DNA of 64,000 bases from an uncultured Pelagimonas sp. (GTDB lineage: Bacteria; Pseudomonadota; Alphaproteobacteria; Rhodobacterales; Rhodobacteraceae): assembly GCA_947497905.1 (NCBI GenBank), contig CANMIH010000004.1, positions 62,001 through 126,000 on the forward strand, written 5' to 3'. The position numbers and the translations under genes are program-made. Shown one piece after another: positions 27,681 through 36,295 of the stretch. Each line of letters opens with the position of its first letter. Positions within the stretch are counted from its first letter, which is position 1. The notes beneath the pieces were generated by a model that searched no databases, was not told where the DNA came from, and saw only the letters and a program-made list of their open reading frames with translations.

Positions 27681-29261
27681 CTAGGCAATCTTTTGCCATT
27701 CCGCGTCAAGCTTATCTTCTTCGGCAGAAGAGGACGCCACAGCATCTGTCAGTTTGAACTGAGCGACGATTTCGGCAAGTTCACCTGCATCGCGCTGCAG
27801 AAGCTGACAGGCGGCGGTTGATTGTTCAACCATGGCAGCGTTTTGCTGGGTGACGGTGTCTAGGTGAGTCATCCCCGTGTTGATTTCTTTCAATCCAGAG
27901 CTCTGGGTCGATGCACTCTCGGCGATGCTGCTGATCTGCTGGGCGATGGCAGACACCTGACCGCGTATATCGGCCAAGGCTTTTCCGGCTCGACCCACCT
28001 GTTCGACACCTTGTTCAACATGGCCCGCACTTTGATCGATCAGCGCTTTGATCTCCAGAGCAGATTCGGCCGATCGCTGAGCGAGACCGCGCACCTCTGA
28101 GGCCACAACGGCAAATCCACCACCGGCTTCACCTGCGCGTGCCGCTTCTACACCTGCGTTCAAAGCCAAAAGGCTGGTTTGGAAGGCGATGCTGTCGATG
28201 ACGCCGATGATCTGCGAGATCTGGGTGGCGCTGGTTTCGATTTCGTTCATGGCCTGTACGGCCTCTTGGACCACAGACTCGCTCGTCAAAGTTTCTTCGC
28301 GAGCGGTGTTCATCTGGCTTTCGACCTGCTGAGCGCCTTCTGCAGCTTGGGAGACCCCGGAAGTCATTTCTTCCAAAGCAGCAGCCGATTGTTCCAATGT
28401 CGCGGCTTGGTTTTCCGTGCGCTGGGACAGATTTGTCGAGGCAGCGCTGATCTCTGTTGCACCTCGGCGAATGTTTCCGGCGACAGAGGCCAGGCGGTCC
28501 ATGACAACGTTCAGATTTCCGACAGTCTGATTGAAGTCAATCCGGATCTGGTCTTGCGCGTCGGGAAATGGAGACTGGATTTGAGCGGTGAGGTCGCCAT
28601 CGGACAAGCGGGCCAGATGATTTGACAGTGTCGCGACGACCTGTTCGGTTGCCACACGACTTTCCGTGGCTTCCTTTCGCGCCTCCTGAGCCAGCCGTGT
28701 CTGCTCCCGTGCGGCTTCGCTTTCGGCTGTGACAGTGCGGTCAGCGGCTTGTTTTTGATAAATACTGACAGTGAGTGCTGCGGTTTCCATGACAACAACA
28801 ACAGCGTGGAACACAGTACGTTGGACGTTCGACATTAAGGTGCCATCTGGATAGACCAAAATCGGCAGCGCAAAAGTCAGCGTCAGGTGATGTACTGCAA
28901 TGACGCCGGCTGTGAAGAGCAGAACATTGCGATCATACATGGTCGACGATATCGCGATCACCACAAAGTACAGCATGTGCGAATCGATCTGCCATGCATG
29001 TCCCGCCAGCGATGCCGTGAACAACACACATTGCGTGACAAGGCCAAGCGCGTAGAGATATTTGGCTATTTCATCTCCAAATTTGTGAGCGGAAAGCGTC
29101 ACGGCAATGACAACTAAACTGCAGATCGTCAAACCCATCCAGCCAACCGCTGGATTCAGAAAAAGCGCAACCAAAGTGGGCCACGGTGCGAGCAGAATGC
29201 TGCTGAAGATCTGAATCTGTCTATTTTGCTTCACTCCCGAAGCAGCTGAAGTCATTGACAT
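27681..29261 (-). CDS. Methyl-accepting chemotaxis protein
   Basis: A 526-residue chemoreceptor. The first 190 residues hold about six closely spaced hydrophobic segments with very short loops, so there is no large periplasmic ligand domain. A HAMP-like region follows at about 240-290 ('[32 protein letters not shown]'), then a long coiled-coil signalling domain with the hairpin tip '[48 protein letters not shown]', which contacts CheA/CheW. The C-terminus lacks a CheR-docking pentapeptide. The start at 29261 overlaps the end of a small upstream gene, suggesting coupling. The stimulus may be sensed within the membrane. Confidence 0.93.
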   Translation of the reverse strand: MSMTSAASGVKQNRQIQIFSSILLAPWPTLVALFLNPAVGWMGLTICSLVVIAVTLSAHKFGDEIAKYLYALGLVTQCVLFTASLAGHAWQIDSHMLYFVVIAISSTMYDRNVLLFTAGVIAVHHLTLTFALPILVYPDGTLMSNVQRTVFHAVVVVMETAALTVSIYQKQAADRTVTAESEAAREQTRLAQEARKEATESRVATEQVVATLSNHLARLSDGDLTAQIQSPFPDAQDQIRIDFNQTVGNLNVVMDRLASVAGNIRRGATEISAASTNLSQRTENQAATLEQSAAALEEMTSGVSQAAEGAQQVESQMNTAREETLTSESVVQEAVQAMNEIETSATQISQIIGVIDSIAFQTSLLALNAGVEAARAGEAGGGFAVVASEVRGLAQRSAESALEIKALIDQSAGHVEQGVEQVGRAGKALADIRGQVSAIAQQISSIAESASTQSSGLKEINTGMTHLDTVTQQNAAMVEQSTAACQLLQRDAGELAEIVAQFKLTDAVASSSAEEDKLDAEWQKIA

Positions 29262-29557
29262 AATGCCGCAATCCTTTTCCCATCCAGCAACAACCACGCC
29301 CCGTTTTCTCTTAGCCGACCTGCATCCGAAGGGGTGCTTAGCTGTGTCAAGCCACCGAGGGGGGCTCGCACAGGATAAGTCTCGTTCAATCCGGAGGATC
29401 GAATGATGTCATGGGCTTGTGGCCCCCAAGGTGCGGCAACAACTAACACTAGATCACCCGCTTCGAGACGTGTCGCCGTCAGCGAAAGGCCGACTGAAAC
29501 CACAGTCAGAACGAGAGCAACACCAGTTGCTGAGAGCAAAGAGAGAACAGGGGTCAT
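29252..29557 (-). CDS. Small membrane-anchored protein coupled to the chemoreceptor
   Basis: A 101-residue protein with one N-terminal hydrophobic segment (about residues 5-27), probably a membrane anchor, followed by a soluble part. The soluble part contains '[41 protein letters not shown]' and ends '[16 protein letters not shown]', which looks like genuine folded protein and which I associate with a short roseobacter family of unknown function. Its stop overlaps the start of the chemoreceptor gene by 10 bases, a sign of translational coupling. A role alongside the chemoreceptor is possible but not shown. Confidence 0.75.
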   Translation of the reverse strand: MTPVLSLLSATGVALVLTVVSVGLSLTATRLEAGDLVLVVAAPWGPQAHDIIRSSGLNETYPVRAPLGGLTQLSTPSDAGRLRENGAWLLLDGKRIAALCQ

Positions 29558-29696
29558 GCTGGGAACGTGATTTTCATGTAAGCAGCCCTATCGAAAGTGG
29601 GCTTAAAATCACGTAAAAGCCATTGGACGGATTTGTGTCACTTCGTGCTAAATAGGATAGGATTGTGCTGGGCCGTTGCTTAGGCTAAAGGGCGGC

Positions 29697-30410
29697 ATGA
29701 CCACCTCAAACAAACATCCCGACGCGCCATGGCGCAACTTTTATGGCCGTGTGCACGGTAAGACGCTGAAAAAGGCGCAGGTGACCTATCTGGAAGAGGA
29801 TCTCGCTGAATTGTCGCCGGGCCCTGTTGATTGGGATGTCAATCCTGACCGCAATCCTTTGGACCTTGATGGGATGTTTCAAGGCAAACCCGTATGGCTC
29901 GAGATCGGGTTTGGCGGGGGAGAGCATCTTGTTCATCAGGCGGCTACCTATCCCGATGTCGGCATCATAGGGTGTGAGCCCTTCATGAACGTTGTTGCGA
30001 TGTTGCTGGGCAAAATACGTGCGCAGGAACTGACCAATATCCGTGTTCATCCTGGGGATGTGCGGAACCTGTTTGATGTGCTGCCTGTGGCATCTCTGGA
30101 CAAAGCCTTTTTGCTTTATCCAGATCCCTGGCCGAAAAAACGCCATCACCGCCGGCGCGCGGTCACCCAGGAATATCTGCAACCGCTCGCACGTGCGATG
30201 AAACCCGGTGCCGAGTTTCGTGTCGCGACCGACATCCCAGATTACGTGCGTCAGACATTGATTGAAGTGCCCAAAGCGGGTTTTGAATGGTTGGCAGAGG
30301 GGCCAGATGATTGGCGGACGCCTTGGAGCGATTGGATTTCCACTCGATATGAGCAAAAGGCTCTGCGTGAAGGCCGCACACCTCACTATATGACATTCCG
30401 CCGACTGTGA
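29697..30410 (+). CDS. trmB: tRNA (guanine-N7-)-methyltransferase TrmB
   Basis: A 237-residue SAM-dependent enzyme that makes m7G46 in the tRNA variable loop. 'VWLEIGFGGGEHLVHQA' is the SAM-binding motif, 'FLLYPDPWPKKRHHRRRAV' the conserved catalytic and tRNA-binding block, and 'FRVATDIPDYVR' a further family motif. The ATG at 29697 follows AAGGGCGG; an in-frame start 21 bases earlier is less likely. It lies next to metK, which makes its cofactor, but a terminator and the chemoreceptor genes separate the two. Confidence 0.96.
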   Translation: MTTSNKHPDAPWRNFYGRVHGKTLKKAQVTYLEEDLAELSPGPVDWDVNPDRNPLDLDGMFQGKPVWLEIGFGGGEHLVHQAATYPDVGIIGCEPFMNVVAMLLGKIRAQELTNIRVHPGDVRNLFDVLPVASLDKAFLLYPDPWPKKRHHRRRAVTQEYLQPLARAMKPGAEFRVATDIPDYVRQTLIEVPKAGFEWLAEGPDDWRTPWSDWISTRYEQKALREGRTPHYMTFRRL

Positions 30411-30485
30411 TGGCGCGCATTTAGTGCGTCACCTCTTTAGTAAGGCTCTTACGTCCTGAAAAGGGGGAAGAAACAGTCTTGCTTT

Positions 30486-30503
30486 AAAGGGTTGGTTCCC
30501 TTT
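30486..30503. repeat. Hairpin upstream of aroA
   Basis: AAAGGG-TTGGTT-CCCTTT is a perfect 6-bp stem with a 6-base loop, 75 bases before the aroA start. It could terminate trmB transcripts weakly or be part of an aroA leader. Confidence 0.35.
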
Positions 30504-30578
30504 CGTGTTTCGTCGCATGGACAGGGCCGTAGACTTGTTTTATCACCGGACCGACTGCGAATAGGAGACCGCCCAACA

Positions 30579-31934
30579 ATGTCGAGCCATGGTGCCCCGA
30601 TCCCGATGACTTCCCGCGCCTGTGGCCCTTTGAAGGGCGAGGCGCATGTGCCGGGGGACAAGTCCATCTCCCATCGTTCTTTGATTTTTGGGGCCATGAC
30701 CATTGGCGAAACCAAAATCACCGGCCTGCTCGAAGGGCAGGACGTCCTTGATACCGGCAAAGCCATGCAAGCGTTTGGGGCGACCGTCGAGAAACGCGGC
30801 GACACCTGGCATGTGCAGGGTGTGGGTGTAGGCGGATTTGCCGAGCCTGAGAATGTGATTGATTGCGGCAACTCGGGCACCGGTGTTCGTTTGATTATGG
30901 GTGCCATGGCCACCAGCCCGATCACGGCTACCTTTACCGGTGATGCCAGCTTGAACAGCCGTCCTATGGCGCGCGTGACCGACCCCCTCGCACTGTTTGG
31001 TGCCAAATCATATGGCCGCCAAGGGGGCCGTCTGCCCATGACTGTGGTTGGCGCGCGTGACCCAATGCCCGTTCGGTATGACGTTCCTGTACCCTCGGCT
31101 CAGGTGAAATCGGCTGTGTTGTTGGCGGGGCTAAATGCGCCGGGTGAAACCGTGGTGATCGAAAAAGAAGCAACGCGTGACCACTCAGAGCGTATGCTCG
31201 CGGGGTTTGGAGCGAAGATTGAAACGGTAGAAACCAACGAAGGCCGTGTCATTACGCTTCAGGGGCGCCCCGAGTTCAATCCCCTGTCCATCGTTGTGCC
31301 GCGTGATCCCAGTTCTGCGGCGTTCCCGGTTTGCGCTGCAATCATCACCGAAGGCTCGGATGTGCTGGTGCCGAATATTGGCTTGAACCCAACGCGGGCG
31401 GGTCTGTTCACCACTCTGAAAGAAATGGGCGCGGATCTGACCTATGAGAACCTGCGCGAAGAGGGCGGAGAACCCGTGGCCGATTTGCGGGCCAAATTCT
31501 CGCCCAATCTTAAAGGGATTGAGGTGCCGCCGCACCGTGCCGCCTCGATGATTGACGAATACCCGATCCTGTCGGTTGTTGCCTCGTTTGCAGAGGGCAA
31601 GACACATATGCCGGGCGTGAAAGAGTTGCGGGTGAAAGAAAGCGACCGGATCGATGCGATGGCCACGGGCCTGCGCGCGGCGGGTGTTGCTGTGGATGAA
31701 GGTGAAGACTGGTGGACCGTCTTTGGCTGTGGCCATGGTGGTGTCAAAGGCGGGGTGATCGTCCAAAGCCACCTTGATCATCGCATTGCCATGTCCTTCA
31801 TGGTTCTGGGCTTTGCCACCCAAAATCCAATGTCGGTGGATGATGGCGGTCCGATTGCCACGTCTTTCCCGATCTTTGAAAATCTGATGGGTGGTCTGGG
31901 CGCCGATATCACACGGGATGCCGTGCCCGCATGA
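30579..31934 (+). CDS. aroA: 3-phosphoshikimate 1-carboxyvinyltransferase (EPSP synthase) AroA
   Basis: A 451-residue shikimate-pathway enzyme joining shikimate-3-phosphate and PEP. The ATG at 30579 has GGAG upstream. '[17 protein letters not shown]' is the S3P/PEP-binding start, '[14 protein letters not shown]' and '[23 protein letters not shown]' hold further active-site residues. Overall it resembles the Agrobacterium CP4 (class II) enzyme in length and motif text ('[20 protein letters not shown]'). At the PEP-site loop, however, it reads GNSGTGVRL, with glycine where CP4 has alanine (NAATG) and E. coli has glycine (NAGTA). It heads a unit with a membrane protein and cmk. Confidence 0.96.
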   Translation: MSSHGAPIPMTSRACGPLKGEAHVPGDKSISHRSLIFGAMTIGETKITGLLEGQDVLDTGKAMQAFGATVEKRGDTWHVQGVGVGGFAEPENVIDCGNSGTGVRLIMGAMATSPITATFTGDASLNSRPMARVTDPLALFGAKSYGRQGGRLPMTVVGARDPMPVRYDVPVPSAQVKSAVLLAGLNAPGETVVIEKEATRDHSERMLAGFGAKIETVETNEGRVITLQGRPEFNPLSIVVPRDPSSAAFPVCAAIITEGSDVLVPNIGLNPTRAGLFTTLKEMGADLTYENLREEGGEPVADLRAKFSPNLKGIEVPPHRAASMIDEYPILSVVASFAEGKTHMPGVKELRVKESDRIDAMATGLRAAGVAVDEGEDWWTVFGCGHGGVKGGVIVQSHLDHRIAMSFMVLGFATQNPMSVDDGGPIATSFPIFENLMGGLGADITRDAVPA

Positions 31935-32449
31935 CCCGGTTGAGCGCCCTGATCGCGGCGCTCACAGCCGCCACCTATGTGGTTTTGGTTTGGATGCAGA
32001 TCTTTCAGGTCAAACCACATGCGGGCGGGAACTTGCCACTTGATCTACGCCTGTTGGGCTACACACCGGATGACGCGCGGGCGTTCCTGCAACATCTGGA
32101 TCCGATGGGCCGTATGATTTATCAGAACCAAGTCCGTTGGGTGGACACGGTTTTTCCCGTGTTGCTTGCCTTTGTGCTTGGCCGGATGACCTTTCTGACC
32201 TCATTTCAGTTTCACCTCTGGTCGCGCGTTGTATTGTTGGTGCCCATTGCTGGATATGTCGTGATGGATCTTTGCGAAAATGCTCTGATCCAGGAACTGC
32301 TGCGAGCGGGAATGGCTGATTTCTCACAGGAAACGGCCCTTCTGGCGTCTCAATTCACCACAACAAAGTTTGTTCTCCTAAGTGTTTCGATTGCCCTCGT
32401 TTTATGGCTGGTGGGGCGCAAGTTGAAACAGGATCGGTTGGCGCGGTAG
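31931..32449 (+). CDS. Uncharacterised four-helix membrane protein
   Basis: A 172-residue protein with about four hydrophobic segments (residues about 5-25, 72-90, 98-115 and 145-165) and short charged loops. Its ATG overlaps the aroA stop (ATGA), so translation is coupled to aroA. I do not recognise a named family. Its position between aroA and cmk suggests an operon resident rather than a shikimate-pathway enzyme. Confidence 0.8.
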   Translation: MTRLSALIAALTAATYVVLVWMQIFQVKPHAGGNLPLDLRLLGYTPDDARAFLQHLDPMGRMIYQNQVRWVDTVFPVLLAFVLGRMTFLTSFQFHLWSRVVLLVPIAGYVVMDLCENALIQELLRAGMADFSQETALLASQFTTTKFVLLSVSIALVLWLVGRKLKQDRLAR

Positions 32450-32516
32450 CGCGAGCATTGCTCTTGCCTTGGGAACAAGGGTGATCTAGCCAAAGGCGGA
32501 AGCTCAGGAGACCGAA

Positions 32517-33122
32517 ATGACGTTCACAGTGGCGATTGATGGGCCCGCAGCGGCGGGCAAAGGCACGATTAGCAAGGCTGTCGCGGCGCATTTTGGTTTT
32601 GCTCATCTGGATACCGGACTGCTTTATCGCGCTGTGGGACGTAGAACTTTGGATGGGGTTGAACCCTTGCTCGCCGCAACCACGCTGACGGCGGAGGACC
32701 TGGACGCATCTGACCTCAGATCTCCACAGGTTGCACAGGCCGCGTCAAAAGTTGCTGCAATTGGCGATGTACGGACCGCCTTGGTGGATTTCCAGCGAGC
32801 CTTTGCACGTCGGGCGGGGGGCGCCGTGCTGGATGGGCGCGATATCGGGACGGTGATCTGCCCCGATGCTAATGCGAAGCTCTATGTTACGGCCTCTGCC
32901 GAAGTGCGCGCCCAGCGGCGGTTCGCAGAGCTCGCAGCGAAAGGACAGGCGGACGAATTGGCGACTGTCTTGGCGGACGTGAAAGAACGAGATGCGCGGG
33001 ATGCGAACCGCGCAGACGCCCCGATGAAGGCAGCCGAGGATGCCACAATTTTGGATACGTCGGACCTTTCGATCGAAGGTGCAATTGCTCAGGCTATCGC
33101 CGTTATCGAGGCGCGCCGCTAG
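32517..33122 (+). CDS. cmk: Cytidylate kinase Cmk
   Basis: A 201-residue nucleotide kinase phosphorylating CMP and dCMP. The P-loop is GPAAAGKGT (about residues 9-17), '[14 protein letters not shown]' is the CMP-binding region and '[15 protein letters not shown]' a conserved NMP-kinase motif, followed by the LID arginines in '[14 protein letters not shown]'. It is slightly shorter than the E. coli enzyme (about 227). The AGGAGA ribosome-binding site supports the start. Its stop overlaps that of the convergent HxlR-type gene by four bases. In many bacteria rpsA follows cmk directly; here rpsA is 3.2 kb away. Confidence 0.96.
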   Translation: MTFTVAIDGPAAAGKGTISKAVAAHFGFAHLDTGLLYRAVGRRTLDGVEPLLAATTLTAEDLDASDLRSPQVAQAASKVAAIGDVRTALVDFQRAFARRAGGAVLDGRDIGTVICPDANAKLYVTASAEVRAQRRFAELAAKGQADELATVLADVKERDARDANRADAPMKAAEDATILDTSDLSIEGAIAQAIAVIEARR

Positions 33123-33502
33123 GCATCTACACTAGCTTCTGCGTCAAAGCGTTCGCGAGAGGCGTCTATTTCAGGAAGGTTGTCGAGAGCCCACTTTCCC
33201 AAGGCTTTGGCGGGTTCTTTGAAGGACTCGCCCAGTGGGGTAAGTGTGTATTCCACTTTGGGCGGGATAGTCGGGTATTGAGTTCTGTGGACCATCCCGT
33301 CTCGCTCCAGGTCCCTGAGCTTGAGGCTCAGCATGCGCTGAGAAATGCCCAGATTGCGCTTGAGTTCGTTGAACCGCAAAACGCCGTATCTTTCGAGCGA
33401 CATCACAATCAACAGGCTCCATCTGTCGCCCACACGGCCCAGAACATCATTGATCCTCGAACATTCGGGGCAGGCCTGCCCGATCTTTGTCTCATCGGTC
33501 AT
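33119..33502 (-). CDS. HxlR-family transcriptional regulator
   Basis: A 127-residue winged-helix regulator. '[61 protein letters not shown]' is the complete HxlR signature, with the N-terminal cysteines (C11, C14) that in relatives such as YodB sense electrophiles or oxidants. It is divergent from a nitroreductase-family gene, a pairing typical of stress-responsive detoxification. A 13-bp palindrome just upstream of its start is a likely operator. The tail overlaps cmk by four bases. Confidence 0.94.
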   Translation of the reverse strand: MTDETKIGQACPECSRINDVLGRVGDRWSLLIVMSLERYGVLRFNELKRNLGISQRMLSLKLRDLERDGMVHRTQYPTIPPKVEYTLTPLGESFKEPAKALGKWALDNLPEIDASRERFDAEASVDA

Positions 33503-33517
33503 AGTGGTTCCCTTTGT

Positions 33518-33530
33518 GTAACCGGGTTAC
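33518..33530. promoter_or_regulatory. Candidate operator for the HxlR-type regulator
   Basis: GTAAC-CGG-GTTAC is a perfect inverted repeat 16 bases upstream of the regulator start, inside the 114-base divergent gap to the nitroreductase gene. HxlR proteins bind short palindromes in such positions. The evidence is symmetry and location only. Confidence 0.45.
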
Positions 33531-33616
33531 GAAGATGTGCCTTCTTGCGACGTTTTCGGTATGGAATATATAGCCAGTCACAAACTGATACCACCCTTGG
33601 AATTCGAGAGACTGAC

Positions 33617-34255
33617 ATGACCACTTCCCTACTGGAAAAACTGAACTGGCGTTACGCAACAAAGAAAATGGACCCCTCGAAAAAGGTCGAGCCTGAGAAG
33701 CTTGAGCTGATTCTTGAGGCGATCCGCATGGCGCCGACATCGTCCGGGACACAGCCGTTTGAGGTGTTCGTCGTCAAGAACCCGGAGCTGCGTGAAAAGA
33801 TCCGTGCCGTGGGTTGGGATCAGGCTCAGATCACCGAAGCGTCGGATCTGTTGGTATTTGCCGCCTGGGACAACTACTCAACAGATCGTATCGATGGCGT
33901 TGTCGCACAGATGGAAGACGAACGGGGCAAGAGCGAGATGCTGACCGGGTATTTCGAAAACCTCAAAGGCATGTATCTGCCGCGCGACGCGGAGGTGAAC
34001 TACAACCATGCGGCGCGTCAGGCCTATATTGCGCTTGGGTTTGCTTTGATTGCGGCGGCAGAAGCGGGTGTGGACAGCACTCCAATGGAGGGATTTGATC
34101 CCGAGCAGGTTGATGAGATCCTGGGCCTCAAGGAAAGGGGCCTGCGTTCGGTGATCTTACTACCGGTCGGATATCGTCAGGAAGACCAAGACTGGCTTGT
34201 GAACATGAAGAAGGTTCGTAAGTCAAAAGAGACGTTGATCACCGAGATCAACTGA
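33617..34255 (+). CDS. Nitroreductase-family FMN oxidoreductase
   Basis: A 212-residue flavoprotein. 'LNWRYATKKMDPSKKV' at the N-terminus (FMN phosphate-binding arginine and lysine), 'EAIRMAPTSSGTQPFEVFVV' and 'NYNHAARQAYIALGFALIAAAEAGVDSTPMEGF' are the standard NfsB/YdgI-like blocks. It probably uses NAD(P)H to reduce quinones or nitro compounds. The ATG at 33617 gives the family length. The divergent HxlR-type regulator probably controls it. Confidence 0.93.
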   Translation: MTTSLLEKLNWRYATKKMDPSKKVEPEKLELILEAIRMAPTSSGTQPFEVFVVKNPELREKIRAVGWDQAQITEASDLLVFAAWDNYSTDRIDGVVAQMEDERGKSEMLTGYFENLKGMYLPRDAEVNYNHAARQAYIALGFALIAAAEAGVDSTPMEGFDPEQVDEILGLKERGLRSVILLPVGYRQEDQDWLVNMKKVRKSKETLITEIN

Positions 34256-34262
34256 TGTGTTT

Positions 34263-34284
34263 GGGCCGTCTGTAAGGGCGGCCC
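34263..34284. terminator. Hairpin between the convergent nitroreductase and GNAT genes
   Basis: GGGCCG and CGGCCC form a 6-bp stem with a 10-base loop in the 32-base gap between the two convergent genes. There is no strong T-run, so termination is only likely by position. Confidence 0.45.
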
Positions 34285-34287
34285 GAT

Positions 34288-34695
34288 TCAATTTAGGTCG
34301 AGAAACATACGTCTGTAGGGAATGTCGCGTTTGAAAAATCGTGCGCTTTCCGTTTCAAATCCGAACCTAGAATAGAACGGTATGGCGCTTTCACGCGCAT
34401 CAAACCAAAATCGCGCGAAACCCTGTTGTCGCGCATGAGAAAGCAGATGTGACATCATCGCACTGCCCGCGCCTTTCCCCTGATGATCCCGAAGCGTTGC
34501 GAATTTGCGCAGCCGGATCTCGGTCTCTGAGGGAAATAGAGATGCTACGCAGATGAGGTGGTCCTCTTTAAGCCCACCGAAATGTTGTGCGGCGTCATCT
34601 CCGTCGACTTGACTGGCTTCGATTGGATAGTCTGGCCAAAGCACAGCTTTGCGAATGGGCAGCGTAGCCTCGGAAGTAATGCGACGAATTTCCAT
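34288..34695 (-). CDS. GNAT-family N-acetyltransferase
   Basis: A 135-residue acetyltransferase. The acetyl-CoA-binding motif A is 'RKFATLRDHQGKGAGSAMMSHLLSHARQQGFARFWFDAR', and the closing 'AIPFYSRFGFETESARFFKRDIPYRRMFLDL' is typical of small GNAT proteins. The substrate cannot be read from sequence. It is divergent from the COG0523 GTPase gene, 132 bases away. Confidence 0.9.
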   Translation of the reverse strand: MEIRRITSEATLPIRKAVLWPDYPIEASQVDGDDAAQHFGGLKEDHLICVASLFPSETEIRLRKFATLRDHQGKGAGSAMMSHLLSHARQQGFARFWFDARESAIPFYSRFGFETESARFFKRDIPYRRMFLDLN

Positions 34696-34788
34696 AAGAG
34701 CTACTCAATAGGAAAAGGGGGGGGGCAAGTTTTCGTAAACTTGGCTGAAGCGGCTGGAAAAGAACATAGGGCTTGCATCAAGTACGAA

Positions 34789-34805
34789 ATGTTATGATAT
34801 AACAT
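34789..34805. promoter_or_regulatory. Zur-type box upstream of the COG0523 GTPase gene
   Basis: ATGTTAT-GAT-ATAACAT is a perfect 7+3+7 palindrome, ending 22 bases before the GTPase start. It closely matches the AT-rich dyad that I associate with Zur sites in alphaproteobacteria. Zur would repress the gene when zinc is sufficient. Confidence 0.75.
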
Positions 34806-34827
34806 ATTGCAAGCGAATGAGGCCCCC

Positions 34828-36030
34828 ATGATTGACTCCCGACTTCCCGTAACCGTTCTGTCCGGCTTTCTAGGTGCTGGGAAAACCACGCTTTTGAACC
34901 ATGTTCTCAACAACCGAGAAGGTCGCCGCGTGGCGGTCATTGTTAATGACATGAGTGAGGTCAACATCGATGCAGATCTGGTTCGCAGTGGCTCCGAACT
35001 GTCTCACCAAGATGAAAAGCTGGTTGAAATGACCAACGGCTGCATTTGTTGCACCCTGCGCGACGATCTGTTGCAAGAAGTGGGGCGACTGGCAAGAGAA
35101 GGACGTTTTGACTACCTGCTGATCGAGAGCACGGGCATTGCCGAACCGCTTCCTGTTGCGGCGACCTTTGCATTCCGGGATGAGCATGGTCATAGCCTGT
35201 CCGACACGGCACGATTGGACACCATGGTTACAGTTGTTGATGCCGTAAATCTGCTTGCAGATTTCAGCAGCCATGATTTTCTCAGCGAGCGGGGAGAAAG
35301 CCTTGGAGAGCAGGACGACCGGACGTTGGTGACATTACTGACGGAGCAAATCGAATTTGCAGATGTGATCGTTCTCAACAAAACCACGGACGCAGGCCCG
35401 GAAAAAACTTCAGCTGCGCTGACAATCATCAAAGCCCTGAATCCAGACGCGAAGGTCATTCAAACAGACCAGTCGCAGGTCGACGCGGGGGACATTTTCG
35501 ACACTGGCCTGTTTGACTTTGACACAGCCCATGAGCACCCGCTGTGGGCAAAGGAACTGTATGAGTTCGACAACCATGTTCCCGAAACCGAAGAATATGG
35601 CATCTCATCTTATGTCTACCGGGCCAAGCGCCCGTTTGATCCCGAGCGAATCCATCACGCGTTGAATAAGGACATGGCGGGTGTCATTCGGGCCAAGGGG
35701 CATTTTTGGGTCGCGTCGCGTCCTGACTGGGCCATCGAGTTTTCCCTCGCTGGCGCGGTTTCTTCGATCGGTCCGTTGGGCCGCTGGTGGGTGGCCGTGC
35801 CGAGGGCGCGCTGGCCGCAGCACCCCTCGGTGATGCAGGAATTGGAAACTCACTGGTCTGAGGACTGGGGCGATCGTCGACAAGAGCTTGTATTCATTGG
35901 GGTTGGTCTAAATCCGGAGGAATTGAAGCGGACTTTGGATGCCTGTTTTGCTGACGAAGATGCACCTCAGGCGGTTCTAGACCGCTGGGCGGGACGCAAA
36001 GATCCTTTCCCGCAATGGCAGGCAGCATAA
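34828..36030 (+). CDS. COG0523 (CobW/ZigA-type) GTPase, probable zinc metallochaperone
   Basis: A 400-residue G3E GTPase. Walker A is [14 protein letters not shown] (about residues 12-25), the metal-binding CxCC motif is GCICC (residues 71-75), followed by '[14 protein letters not shown]' and the NKTD-type base-recognition motif VLNKTTD. The C-terminal CobW domain starts at about residue 250 ('[24 protein letters not shown]'). The Zur-like box in front indicates induction in zinc starvation, as for ZigA/YciC proteins thought to hand zinc to client enzymes. Start at ATG 34828; an in-frame TTG 21 bases earlier is less likely. Confidence 0.93.
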   Translation: MIDSRLPVTVLSGFLGAGKTTLLNHVLNNREGRRVAVIVNDMSEVNIDADLVRSGSELSHQDEKLVEMTNGCICCTLRDDLLQEVGRLAREGRFDYLLIESTGIAEPLPVAATFAFRDEHGHSLSDTARLDTMVTVVDAVNLLADFSSHDFLSERGESLGEQDDRTLVTLLTEQIEFADVIVLNKTTDAGPEKTSAALTIIKALNPDAKVIQTDQSQVDAGDIFDTGLFDFDTAHEHPLWAKELYEFDNHVPETEEYGISSYVYRAKRPFDPERIHHALNKDMAGVIRAKGHFWVASRPDWAIEFSLAGAVSSIGPLGRWWVAVPRARWPQHPSVMQELETHWSEDWGDRRQELVFIGVGLNPEELKRTLDACFADEDAPQAVLDRWAGRKDPFPQWQAA

Positions 36031-36067
36031 ATCGCGTCTCTGCCCAATGAACAAAGGGGCTCGGGGG

Positions 36068-36096
36068 TTGATCCTAAGGCGCATCCCCCGTATAAG
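36068..36096 (+). promoter_or_regulatory. Predicted sigma-70 promoter of rpsA
   Basis: TTGATC (36068-36073) and TATAAG (36091-36096) are separated by exactly 17 bases, matching the -35/-10 layout of a housekeeping promoter about 200 bases upstream of rpsA. Confidence 0.6.
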
Positions 36097-36295
36097 CCAC
36101 GCTGTCAACAGAGATGCGGTAAACGCACGGACGACAATATGAGCAGGGTCGGGGCAACCTCCGGCCCTTTGTGTTTGTTTGCTCACTTCGTTCCGTGTTG
36201 CCCAATTGCGGGCGGCGCAGCTTGAAAGACCAACCCCAAGACCGGCGGAGACAACCGCTCGGCCAGCATAGTGTTACAAAGGAAAAAAGCGCCAG
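36097..36295 (+). other. Leader region of rpsA
   Basis: About 200 bases lie between the predicted promoter and the rpsA start without a coding frame. A GC-rich near-palindrome (GGGTCGGGG ... CTCCGGCCC, about 36146-36168) could fold. S1 represses its own translation through the leader in E. coli, so a similar role is possible; I see no defined structure that proves it. Confidence 0.4.
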
